A stretch of DNA of 64,000 nt from Nigrospora sphaerica. Lineage: Eukaryota > Ascomycota > Sordariomycetes > Amphisphaeriales > Apiosporaceae. Numbering within the stretch: the first letter of the stretch is position 1; each line of letters begins with the position of its first letter. The position numbers were made by a program, and so were the translations under genes. The DNA is taken from assembly GCA_018287875.1 (NCBI GenBank), contig JAGVVL010000002.1, positions 930,001 to 994,000 of the forward strand, given 5' to 3'. The notes under the pieces are model-generated. The model ran no database searches, was not told the origin of the DNA, and was given only the letters and a program-made list of their open reading frames with translations. Positions 1 to 9,800 of the stretch are shown one piece after another.

Positions 1-464
1 CAGGCTTCCCAGAAATCATCGGAACGTCGCGCCTAAATTCCCGGGGCACCGCAACCGGTCAGGTCAACGACGGCTTTGCCCCCAACCGGTGCACGCATTC
101 GCATGGTGACGGGCGCCGACTTCGAGCGTGCACCCTCGTGGACAGTTCAAGATGGACGAGAATGGCAAACATGACAGCGTTGCTCGTTTGCCGCAAACAG
201 GACCGACGGCGGGCCCGTGTGAGGTCGTACGAGCATACAAAGCGGCGTCTCTCTCGGTGCCATTGTGCTGCTGGGTCGAAAGGGCACCGCCGCATCGGTT
301 TATGATACATCCATACATATAGGCTTCTACCTAACTGAGGAGTTGTTGGAAACAATAAAAGTCGGCAGCCGCGCCCCGACTTCCTAGGTCCTCCTTCCAT
401 CGTCCCGCTCGCCCTGCTTTCTTTTCCCCTTCCCTTTCTCTCACCCGCTACCAATCGGCTCGCC
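1..464. other. Intergenic, upstream of first gene
   Basis: No convincing coding region is seen. The last 80 bases before the first gene are rich in C and T, as in many fungal 5' leaders. Confidence 0.5.
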
Positions 465-1512
465 ATGTGTCGTCCGTCCGACCCCCTTTGCCTTATGGTC
501 CCAACACTGGAAAGCCTCGGCAACACACTGCCCTACAGGCCGCTTCCCGTCGCCGTGGTCAACGACCTGATGGGGCGGACAACACCGCATCTGCCAGCCC
601 ATCTGTCGCGCGCGCTATTCCTGCCCAAGCACACCAGCCGCGCGACCCACCTGCCCATCTACGATATCACCGACGTGTACGCGCACAAAATGCGGGGCAC
701 GCCCTTTGGTTCCAACGCGTACCAGATCAACATGATGTTCCTGCCACGGCCCAAGGGTGACGGCACCGATGGGGACGTCCGCTTCTTCGCCAACGTGGAC
801 GCCGAGAGAAATCTCGTTACCGTCGAGCAGAGAAGCCCGAACTTGTACGGGGGGGAACCGGTGACAGTGTAAGATGCTCCCCTGCGCTTTTGCACGCAAG
901 TGGCTCGCCGCCCGAGGGAGGAGGGTGTGCCCTGTGCTATAGTAACCACATGGTGGGGGGCGGAGGACGTGTCTGTTAACACGCGGGTGGCGCGGGGGTG
1001 CTAGGAACATGCCGGGCGAGTCACGGGGCCCCGCCGTGCTCGCCGTAACCGGCCGGGAGGCCTACCACGTCCGCGCGACGCAGGCGGGCGGGCGCGCCAG
1101 CTCCGGGATGGGCGGTCAGCCGGCCGACCCCAAGGCGCGCCCGTACCCCCGCCTGATGATCGAGCCGCTGGGCGGCGGCGACGACGGCGATGCGGCGACC
1201 GAGTGGCAAGTCCGCCCCGAGGGTGCCGGCGCTGTCTGCTACCGCCTGCTGGCGCGGCGGCGGCCCGCCGAGGGCGTCGAGCCCGCCGCCTGGGAGGTCA
1301 AGGCTGTCTACCACCACGCCGGCGCCCATCTCGAGCACCCCGTCGATGTCAGCGAGGGTGTGCTTCTGCTGCCCGCCGTCGAAGACGCCCGCGAGGACAT
1401 GACGGCCATTGCGCTCGTCTGGGTGCTTTTGTGGCATATTCGTGCTTCAGGCACAGAGAAGACAAACAGCCGGGTTTCCAAATTCCTGAGAAAGTGGCAT
1501 GCCAGGAAGTAA
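465..1512 (+). CDS. Hypothetical protein, two exons
   Basis: Proposed exons are 465-868 and 1005-1512, giving 303 residues. The intron has donor GTAAGA, a branch-like CTGTTAAC near 973-980 and acceptor CTAG ending at 1004; the joined codon is GTG and the frame continues without a stop. I do not recognise the family. The first half is a compact, mixed sequence without low complexity (about residues 20-135). A glycine- and arginine-rich middle follows. The end has a hydrophobic stretch (about residues 264-278) before a basic tail rich in K and R. The hydrophobic stretch is too short and uneven to call a membrane segment with confidence. The start could also be the second methionine (residue 12). 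The coding call rests on the clean intron and the continued frame, not on homology. Confidence 0.5.
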
Positions 1513-1784
1513 GCCACCCGCAGGGGAGTTCTCCCAATCCTCGTAGAGGTGAAACTCTCGCGTCTCCCCCATCGCCAAGTCCGTAAGGGAAGCTGGCCGG
1601 CCGTCCTCCATCTTCAGGATCACCCCCGATACATACAAACAACAACTTGTACGCAGAGCTCACACTCTTCCGGCCCTCGAGAAAAATGAAGGATTCTTGA
1701 CGGGGCCAAGGTTCCGCTCGCACGGTAATGGTTGTTCAGTCCTTAGGCGTCGCCCCGTTCACAAGAACAGGGGCAAAAAAGGAT

Positions 1785-1871
1785 TGACCGCAGGAGGAAT
1801 CGAACCGCCTCACGGTAGTAGGGTAAGCATACTCTAATGATACTACGCTGTACCGTTGCACCAGCCCGGCC
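1785..1871 (-). ncRNA. tRNA-like Pol III element, copy 1
   Basis: This 87-nt element on the minus strand has an A-box-like TGGTGCAACGG (offset by one from the usual position) and a B box GGTTCGATTCC. A run of six T lies at 1775-1780 just past its 3' end, as expected for a polymerase III terminator. Numbered from its 5' end, bases 1-5 pair with 82-86, 27-31 pair perfectly with 52-56, and the T arm (63-67 with 75-79) has one mismatch. The anticodon loop would be 20 nt, so a 13-nt intron would be needed, and the base expected to be U33 is C. It could be an intron-bearing tRNA, a decayed tRNA or a tRNA-derived RNA. The second copy lies 240 bp away. Confidence 0.5.
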
Positions 1872-2109
1872 TCAAGTCCTGCTGAGGGATTATCTAGTAG
1901 AATCTGTTAAGTGTGAGAGTCAACTGGCTGTTATTTGGCTTAGTGTATGGCTTGGTGCATGCTTTAGTTGGTGTACAGCTGGGCGTACGGCTTGGTTGTT
2001 GAACGGCTTTTGCTTGTTATATGGCCCATTCTTTGTACGTATGTATGGCTTTTTAGTTACACGGGTATAGAAAGAAGAACCTGTAGGAAAAAAAATAAAA
2101 CATAAAAAG
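1872..2109. other. AT-richer, T-rich spacer between the two elements
   Basis: The plus strand here is rich in T and G and poor in C, with irregular repeats built on GGCTTGGT and GGCTTAGT words. No gene is evident. Confidence 0.4.
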
Positions 2110-2196
2110 TAGCCGCAGGAGGAATCGAACGTCCTTGTGGTAGTAAGGTAAGGATATTGTAATGATACTTTGCCGTACCACTACCGCAGCCCGGCT
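2110..2196 (-). ncRNA. tRNA-like Pol III element, copy 2
   Basis: This element aligns to copy 1 over all 87 nt without a gap, with 20 differences. It has an A-box-like TGCGGTAGTGG, the B-box core GTTCGATTCC and a run of five T at 2104-2108 directly past the 3' end. Pairs 1:86, 16:60 and 17:59 have changed on both sides relative to copy 1 and still pair. The anticodon-type stem 27-31 with 52-56 has lost its first pair. The T stem has one mismatch, at a different pair from copy 1. No confident anticodon can be assigned. Confidence 0.5.
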
Positions 2197-2594
2197 TACC
2201 AGAGAATAAAATTAACTCGTTTGAGTACTGTTTGTGGAGTGGGTGTTAAACGCCAAGTCCAAAGACGGAGAGAAGGGCTCAAGTGAGTAAAGGGACAAGA
2301 GACTATGGCGGCTGGCGCTAGTGGCGGTGATGGCGGTAGTGGCGGACGCCAGCCAAATTCTTACAAGTTAACAGTGAAGTATTACCTGTTCTGACTGGAG
2401 GTGAAGCCGGGTCGTGGCTTGCAAAAACGTCGCGCTGGCGAAGCGGGCGTTTTCTATTGTCGTCCGCGGGAAGCACGTTTCGCCTACTTTCCTTGTTCGG
2501 CTGACGCTCGTGTAGATGGGTGCTCTCCTCACGTGGCAGCACTGGCTTGGCGTTTTAACGGGATGAAGAGATGTTATGATTATCAAGGTACCAA
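2197..2594. other. Intergenic, nothing recognised
   Basis: This lies between the second tRNA-like element and the stop codon of the hydrolase. It contains a short run of GGCGGTGATGGCGGTAGTGG type simple sequence near 2310-2345. No coding region is supported. Confidence 0.4.
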
Positions 2595-3518
2595 CTAATC
2601 AAAGCGTCCAACAAAGTCCAGCACGGCACGCGCGAACCCCTCGGGGTTTTCCTCGGTCAGGTAGTGGCCGGCCCCGTCGACGATGCCGACGTTGACGGCG
2701 TCGTCGGCCGTGACCTCGCGGACCATGGCGTCGGCGACGTCCTTGTGGTAACTGTGCTCGCCGCTCAGGGCGAGCGAGGGGACGGTCAGCCTGCCGTGCT
2801 CGGCGAGCCAGGCGCGGTTCTCGGCGGCGTCGGCCTCGAAGGCGCGGTAGACGGCGAAGGCGCAGGCGAGGGCCTGGGGGCGGCTGTAGGCGGCGACGTA
2901 GGCGTCGACGACGGCGGGCGGGAAGGCGGCCAGGTTGTGGGCGAGCTTGTCGTAGAAGTGCGTCAGGTAGGTGCGCTCGCGGCCGGCCACGAGGGCCTCG
3001 GCCAGGCCGCCGGGGGCGCAGTGGAAGATGAAGTGGAACTGGGCGCGCACGCGGGCCGGGTCGGCGCAGTCGTCCCGGTACGCCGTCGTCCCCGGCAGCG
3101 GGCACTCGCCCCAGCACACGCTGCGCACCCGCTCCCCGCCGTACCGGCTCGCGAGCGCAAACGCAATCATGCCGCCGATGTCGTGGCCGACGACGTGGAC
3201 GGGCCCGACGACGCCGAGCGCGTCCAGCAGCGCCACCACATCGCCCGCGAGCGTCGTCTTGCGGAAGTCGTGCACATCCGTCGGGTTGGACGAATGGCCG
3301 GCGCCGCGGTAGTCGGGCGCAATGGCGCGGTAGCCGGCCGCCGCGAACCGCGGCAGCGAATCGCGGAACTGCAGCGACGTTTCGGGAAAGCCGTGAAGGA
3401 GGACGATGACGCCCTTCTCGGCCGTGTTACCCTCCGGCGCGCACTCGAGGTAGGCGATCCGCAGCGTCTTCGCGCCGTCGTCGGCCAGCGGTACGCTCAC
3501 TGCGCAATGCCGTATCAT
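2595..3518 (-). CDS. Alpha/beta hydrolase, epoxide hydrolase-like
   Basis: A single exon of 307 residues from the first ATG in frame (3518-3516); the frame is open a little further upstream but has no other ATG. The protein shows the alpha/beta hydrolase order: oxyanion-hole motif HGFPET at residues 42-47, nucleophile elbow GHDIGG with Asp113, a cap region from about 140 to 230, a candidate acid residue around 254-260 and the catalytic His285 in GAGH. An Asp nucleophile, rather than Ser, is typical of epoxide hydrolases and haloalkane or fluoroacetate dehalogenases. HGFPE is usual in that group, so water-dependent opening of epoxides or dehalogenation is the likely chemistry. There is no signal peptide, so a cytosolic enzyme is inferred. 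The substrate cannot be read from the sequence. Confidence 0.9.
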   Translation of the reverse strand: MIRHCAVSVPLADDGAKTLRIAYLECAPEGNTAEKGVIVLLHGFPETSLQFRDSLPRFAAAGYRAIAPDYRGAGHSSNPTDVHDFRKTTLAGDVVALLDALGVVGPVHVVGHDIGGMIAFALASRYGGERVRSVCWGECPLPGTTAYRDDCADPARVRAQFHFIFHCAPGGLAEALVAGRERTYLTHFYDKLAHNLAAFPPAVVDAYVAAYSRPQALACAFAVYRAFEADAAENRAWLAEHGRLTVPSLALSGEHSYHKDVADAMVREVTADDAVNVGIVDGAGHYLTEENPEGFARAVLDFVGRFD

Positions 3519-4351
3519 GATGGCCGTGGTTGGGTCCGGCACTGAGGACTACCGGGAGGTTCGATTCAAAAGCGGGAATGGATGCAGTGCCTATACCACC
3601 AGAGATGCGGCAAGAGGGTGCAACTTATAGACACCACAAGTGCGACCGGGTGTTGTTAGCCCATGGGCCTTGGCATCCCCAGCGCTATCTCCCGGGTAGT
3701 CTTCAGCGTCATATTGCGAGAAGTCTTCAGCGTCATATTGCGAGAAGTCTTCAGCGTCATATTGCGAGAAGTCTTCAGCGTCATATTGCGAGAAGTCTTC
3801 AGCGTCATATTGCGAGAAGTCTTCAGCGTCATATTGCGAGAAGTCTTCAGCGTCATATTGCGAGAAGTCTTCAGCGTCATATTGCGAGAAGTCTTCAGCG
3901 TCATTCCGCACCACGCTTCAGCGTCATACCGGGACAGGTCTTAAGAGTTGCACCGCGTCAGGTCTTCAGCGTCATGCCCCCACGGGATCATGCACCCCAG
4001 ATCGAGGATGCGGGGGTACAAGCGCTAAGAAAAGGGTGGAGATGCGCTCGAGGCGTGAACTGAAACGGAGGATGAGGGCTGGATCTAGGAAGGACGGCTG
4101 GTACCGCCCTCGCGGTTCGCTAGGCAGCCTTTCACAGACCAAGCATGTATCAACAAAACCGAAGACAAGTCCTACGAGGATCCCTTCAACCATCACAAAC
4201 TCCCACCATCAACTGCACCCAAGCCGAATATGGGCTTCTTCTATTCCTTCCCGGCGTTATCTGCGGAGCGGGGGAGGGGGCGCATTAGCCACAGTTTTCC
4301 AGCACCAGCCGCACACAACGAGTGGGCAGAGGGGAGGGGGAAGGGCGGGCA
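3519..4351. other. Intergenic containing a minisatellite
   Basis: This stretch separates the two minus-strand genes, the hydrolase and the AA9 enzyme. Apart from the 24-bp tandem repeat listed separately, nothing is recognised. Confidence 0.5.
3699..3975. repeat. 24-bp minisatellite
   Basis: Eight identical 24-bp units run head to tail from 3699 to 3890. A ninth unit begins at 3891 and diverges after its GTCTTCAGCGTCAT core. Three more degenerate partial units follow to about 3975. Because 24 is divisible by three, several frames stay open on both strands (for example an eight-residue DAEDFSQY repeat on the minus strand). I take those as by-products, since none has family features outside the repeat. 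Confidence 0.95.
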
Positions 4352-5101
4352 TCACTCACACAGCGGCGGGCCCGGCATCGGGTACGCGGGGCGGGCCTCG
4401 TCGTTGTAGATTCCGTAGACGACGCCCGGGTGGTCGGGCGTGTACAGCTGCTGGCCGGGCACGCCCGGCGGCGCCGCGGTGCCGTCGCCCGTGATCTCGA
4501 GGCTGAAGCACTGCGGATAGAACTGAGCGCCGCCGACGGCGTAGGCCGAGTGGAGGGCGAGGATCTCGTGGCGCAGGACGTAGCCGCCCGGCCGCAGCCC
4601 CGCTGGGATGGGGACGGTCCAGGCGCCGCCCTGCTCGATCAGGAGGTCGGCCGCCCAGAAGCCGGGCGTGCCGCCGCCGGCGCCCAGTTCCAGCTGGCCC
4701 ATCTCGGCAATCTTGAAGAACTCGAGCTTCGTCTTGTCGACGGTGGCGCAGTCGCCGTGGCACGCCGCCAGGTAGTCGAGCACCGGCCCGTGGTGCGACT
4801 CGGGCCACGGCGTCCACGTGAGCGTGAGGTTGCTCCCGGCCGCCACCGTCGCCGACCGCTGCGCGTTGGTGGCATTGATCTGACAGACGATGTCGGCGTG
4901 CCCGACCCGATCGCCGTACACGGGGCCCGTGTCCGTGTTCCAGCTCGGCCAGCCGACCGTGCCCTGGTCCGGTACCCAGGGCGCCACCGTCGGGTTGTAG
5001 CCGACATATTCCTTGCCATCCGCGACCATGTCCTTAACGTAGCCGTGCGCTGCCGCGAGGGCGGCGAAGCCGAAAAGGCCGAGGCCAGCCTGCGATAGCA
5101 T
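4352..5101 (-). CDS. AA9 lytic polysaccharide monooxygenase
   Basis: Secreted copper enzyme of the AA9 (former GH61) family, which oxidatively cleaves cellulose or related beta-1,4-glucans outside the cell. The start is the ATG at 5101, giving 249 residues: it yields an 18-residue signal peptide ending AAA, so that His19 becomes the mature N terminus and first ligand of the copper histidine brace. The frame runs on upstream, but using that would bury the signal peptide. Other expected residues are present: brace His103 in SHHGP, His178 and Gln193 near the active site, and axial Tyr195 in QFYPQC. Cysteines fit the usual disulfides. There is no carbohydrate-binding module or linker; the protein ends shortly after the catalytic domain. 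It is a single exon. On the minus strand a TATA-like TTATAAA lies about 140 bp upstream of the start. Confidence 0.95.
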   Translation of the reverse strand: MLSQAGLGLFGFAALAAAHGYVKDMVADGKEYVGYNPTVAPWVPDQGTVGWPSWNTDTGPVYGDRVGHADIVCQINATNAQRSATVAAGSNLTLTWTPWPESHHGPVLDYLAACHGDCATVDKTKLEFFKIAEMGQLELGAGGGTPGFWAADLLIEQGGAWTVPIPAGLRPGGYVLRHEILALHSAYAVGGAQFYPQCFSLEITGDGTAAPPGVPGQQLYTPDHPGVVYGIYNDEARPAYPMPGPPLCE

Positions 5102-6829
5102 GGCCGGATGAGGCGGGAGCGAGAGCCGAGTGCGAGGCGAAGAGGAGAAAGCAAAGGACAGCCTGTGTGGGCCTACGGGATGAAGTAAGCTGGCGCAGCG
5201 ACACATGGGATGTTTTGATATTCCTCATCCTGTGTGGGCTTTATAAGAAACCCTGTTGCGCTTGCAGTGCCAGCTTGTCCGTTGAAACCGTGACGGAGGC
5301 ATCACCCCCGAGGAGCTGCAAGCATTGGCGTGAACCACGCGCCTGGCGAATTTGGTTCGACATCGTGCATTCGGCTCGTGGTTGGTGGATAATCTGGCTC
5401 TCCTATAATAGGCGAGCCGGAGCGCTGCTCTTGTTGCTCCAAATGGAATTGTGACATTCGCTTAATACCGCCCAGACACATCGCCTATGATGCCTTCACA
5501 CTCTTAGGGCCGCGAAGCCGCACCGTGGCTCTGGCATGCAAAAGCAGGCAGAGGGAAAGGAGGCCCGAGGGCGGTATACGTGATCGCATCGCATGGGAAG
5601 CCCTACACAAGCCCGGGCCAGAAAGCGTCCACTGCAAAGTTACATACTCAAGGCAGGAAGGGCGCCGAGGGGATCAAGGCGAGTCAAGTCAAGAAAAGAA
5701 CATATACACTTGGAAACCCATGATTGGCCTCTATCTGCAGTACAACCAGCAGGCACTATATTAGTGCCCAGACATCGCAACTATCGTGCAAATCTCGAGC
5801 CCGTCCGCTCCCGTGCGTGTCGAAAAGGCAAGTGTCGAGAGGGTAAGAGAAACCAGCCAGTCGTAGAAGGCAACGCATACTCGGTGTGATGACGTCCCGC
5901 AACCCCGAAATGTCTCTCCACCCCACGTATTAGGAGCCCACCAGAGCCCATCACTTGTATTCGCGAGAACCCGAATCGAAAATGCCTCCCAGGTTTGTCA
6001 GGTCTCGTTCCTCATTGGCCGTGAGAGCTTTCTAGCGGGAGTTGGTGACGACTTGCTGCCGTTGAAAGGAAAACCGCCGATGCATTGCCACCCAGTTGCG
6101 ACCAGGCTGGCCGCGGTGCCATGAGCCGATCGAGCAGCTTCATCGTGACGGTTGCGTCGTCACCAGCCATGTCGTCGAAAGAGCCGCTCCGGAGTGTACC
6201 GACGCCACTCCCAGCCTGAAGAGAAAGGTGCGAGGCCTGTCCCGAATATCGTCCTCGTGCAGACATCATGCGGACGTGGGTGGACAGAGAAGAGGAAAAA
6301 AACGCAGTGCCAGAGTACAAACCGCAACCAAACCAAGCGAGAAGAAGAAAAATTGGGGCCTGGTAAAAAAAAGAAAACATCTATGGTGCAGGATCCAGGT
6401 ACAAGGGTACAGGCCTTGGGAAATCTGGATATGGATGACGGAACCTCGAGCCCAAGATGCCATCATCCAGGACCGGCAGAAACCCAAGGGGAAAGGTCAT
6501 GCGCCAACGAGCGGTAGTGTACAGAGCACCCCGATGGCGATGGGGATCAATGGGTGCTCGTTGGCGATGCAAGGGGTGATTCAGATGCCAAGAACGTAGA
6601 TATCTTCGTCCGAAGACACAACGAAGGGAAAATCGTCAGGTTCGTGAAAGCCGTCTCAGTCGTGCTTTGCCGAAGCCAAATGGAATACCGTAAATTGATG
6701 CGCGGCAGGCATGCCGTTCGAAGACCACCTGTCGAGATGCTTCCGAAGTCAAGAACATCAGGTATGCCGCCCATTCTTCACCACATGGTACCGTTACAAG
6801 TGCCGGGCGGCAGGCAGCGGCAGGGGCGC
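5102..6829. other. Intergenic, nothing recognised
   Basis: This 1.7-kb stretch should hold the AA9 promoter (first few hundred bases) and the 3' end of the Puf4 transcript. It includes purine-rich runs near 6290-6380. The open frames lack family features and plausible splice structure. Confidence 0.5.
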
Positions 6830-9800
6830 TCAGAAGAACTGGCCCTCGCCGGCGCCGGGCTGCATGGAAGCGCCGGGGTAAGTGAAGCCCGGGTTGAGAC
6901 GCGGGGGCTGAGGAGGCGGCACGGCCAGGTTGCCCGTTGTCGGGTAAGGCATCTGGCCGCGGACGTTGTTGATGCCGTTGGTATGGTAGCCGCCAGGATT
7001 CATTAGGGCATTCGGATTGGTGAGGCCGCCGCGGCCCTGGCGGATCGAAATCTGGCCGCCAGTGGCGTCGGCGGGCGTGGTTTGGCCGCTGTTAGAGCCG
7101 CTGCGCTGGTCAAAGGCCTGAATCTTGGTCTGAATGCGCCGGCCGTGGGGCGTAGTTCGAATGGCGGGGAGGATAGGCCGGATAGTCTCCACCAGCTGCT
7201 GCTTCATGTGGAAGGTTGCATGCTCAAGGGCCGTCTGGACCACGTAGTTGCCAAACGAGTCACGAATCAGCCTCTCCATCTCACTGGGTACAATAATCTC
7301 GGAGATCATCATGTCACGCGAGCTGTCCGATGCGCAGCGCAGGCACTTCTCGATGACGTTGGAGCTGAACTTGTGGCGTGACAGCTGTGGGATGCGGCCG
7401 GCAAACACCTTGACGACGGGCTCGGTGAAGGCGGGCTCGTTGAGATCAATGATGTACTGCACCACGTAGTTACCGAAGGGATCCTGCACAAGACGCAGCG
7501 CGTCGCTGGTGATGCGGCCGACCAGCCAGACCTTCTGATCGCCCGAGGCGTGGTCGATGCAGCGCTGCAAGACGCAGCAGCCGTGGCGGTGGGTACCGAC
7601 CTCAATGCAGTGGTTGCCGACAGCATCGAAAATGAACTGAGCATCCTCGGCCGATAGCTTGTTGAGGCATTTCTGGATAACATGGTTGCCATTGAGGTCC
7701 TGGATCAAGTCGACGACCTGGTAGCGCAGGGCGTTGACGATGATCTGTACGTGCTGCGGTATAGACACAAACTCGATCATCTTCTGCAGGGCGCGGGTAC
7801 CGTGCTGGTTGAGTGCGATGCGCACCATGTGAGGTGCGGCGTTCTCAATCAGCGTGGTGCGCTCGTCATCGGTGCAGTACTCCAATAACTTCTGGCAGAG
7901 GTAGTTGCCAAAAGGGTCGACCATCAGCTCCACCACGTAGGCCTTGGTCTCGAGCCAGATCATGTGGATGCTCTGGGGGTTGCGGGTCTCGAGTTGCTTC
8001 TGCAGGAAGCGGCACCCATGCTGGTCCTTGCAGAGGCCGTAGATCTCACCGCCTATGTCCTGCAGAGTCAGGTTCTGGAAGCGAGCCATGGCTGCGCAAG
8101 TTAGCTCGAGTCCAATGGGGGCCACAGTAAAAAGAAGTCTTACCCTCGTTGTCCTGAGCACGTCGCTGGTTGATGACGCGCTGCTGCGAGTCTCCGCGGT
8201 TCTGGGTGGACTGGTACATGGGGGCATACCCCGTATAGTTTTGGGAGGGGTAGCCGCTGACGTTCATGCCGGCCATGCCCATGGCGAGCATGTTTACATT
8301 ATAGCCAGCACCGTTGGGGCTGGCCTGGTTGTAGGCGGGAGGATAGTACGAAGGATACTGGCCTGTGCTGCCACCAGATCCCGGAGACGAAACGGAGCCT
8401 GAGGAAGGCGCCGACTGCGGCTGATGCTGGTGCTGTTGCTGGTGCTGTTGCTGGTGCTGTTGCTGGTGCTGTTGCTGGTGCTGTTGCTGGTGCTGTTGCT
8501 GGTGCTGTTGCTGTTGCTGCATCTGGCCCTGCGAGACTGGTGGTCCAAAGGACGGTGCATTCCCGTGCAAAGTCGAGCCAATCGACGGAAAGGTGGCCGA
8601 CTGCGTAACGCCAATGTGGCTATCACTAGAGAGCTCGCGGCTGTGACGGTTGGGAACCGCGCCGAGAGGGATGCGGCCGATGCTGGCATTGTGGTTGTGA
8701 AAATGCTGCTGAGCATGGGCGTTCGCATTGGGGGCGGCGTTGTTGGCCGCGGTCGGGTTCTTCACCGTGGGAATATCATTGGCTGAGAAAGAGGTCTGCA
8801 GCTTGGGAGGCGTGCTAAGAATCTGCGAGGCGGGAGGTGACATGAGAGGCGCGGCGACCTCGGCGGTAGTCTCCTTGCCATAATAGCCCAGGTCCACGTT
8901 CACATTGTGGGCCTTGAGGTCAAGAGAGTGTCGGAAGCCGGGGGGACGCGAGGCAAGGGCGTTGGCATCAGAGGACGCGCCGGCCTGGCCAGCAGGACCG
9001 GCATCAGCAGACGACATCTGGGAGGACGTGAGCTGCGAGAGGCTGTGCTGGGGACGATGAAGCGAGGTCATCTTGTTCCAGCCGTTGTTGGCCTCCAGGG
9101 TTGCGAGATCGACCGCAACAGAAGAGGCGGAAAGCTGCAAACAATTTTAGTACGTGTAATGGCGCGCGTGCAACAGACGCAATACAGGAACGACAAGGTG
9201 ACACAAGCCCCCCACGGCAAACGTAACCAGTACGACAAGCAGATGTGCGGTGCAGTGCAATAGTGAGAAACTGGGAAGGAGGCGGGGATGGGATAAGGGA
9301 AGAGGGCGAGTGCTGGTTTATTTTTTGGGTCTGGTTTTTGGATGGCGCTGATTGTGTGGTGGCCTGGAGGGGTTCTGGGAAGGCGGACAGGAGACAAGGC
9401 AGGCAGTCTACAAACAACCGTCCCCCCACCAGAGCAAGGTACTGCTAAACACAATACCCGAAGGACACTTGTTCATTGACTTATAATGAAACAAAACTTA
9501 CCCGGTTGGGATTTGCTTTGTGCTGGTAGAGCTTGGGGAAGCCGTCCTCGCCAGTGTCAACCGCCGTGTACGTCGAGTCCATTGCGCTGTCGTCGTCTCG
9601 GAAGAGAAATCCAGCGGCGTTAGTCTGGTCGATGTTGTCGTAGAGGTTTCCACTACGACGTGTGACGGGCATAGAATACCGGTTGGTGCTGGAAGGGTCA
9701 GCGAGGATGTCCGCAATGTATGATATCAGAATAGTTGATCAAATAACAAACAGGGACCGGGGACAACAAGGTAGGAGCTAGAAGGGGGGGGTCGGCTGAA

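Noticed and set aside
2664..3545. 293-codon open frame antisense to the hydrolase
   Set aside because: A shadow of the hydrolase; the translation is a Val/Gly/Ala repeat-like string.
3699..3975. Possible CRISPR-like array
   Set aside because: The units are directly adjacent with no spacers and the genome is fungal.
3530..4063. Repeat proteins encoded across the minisatellite
   Set aside because: The frames are open because the unit is 24 bp, and their ends outside the array have no protein-like features.
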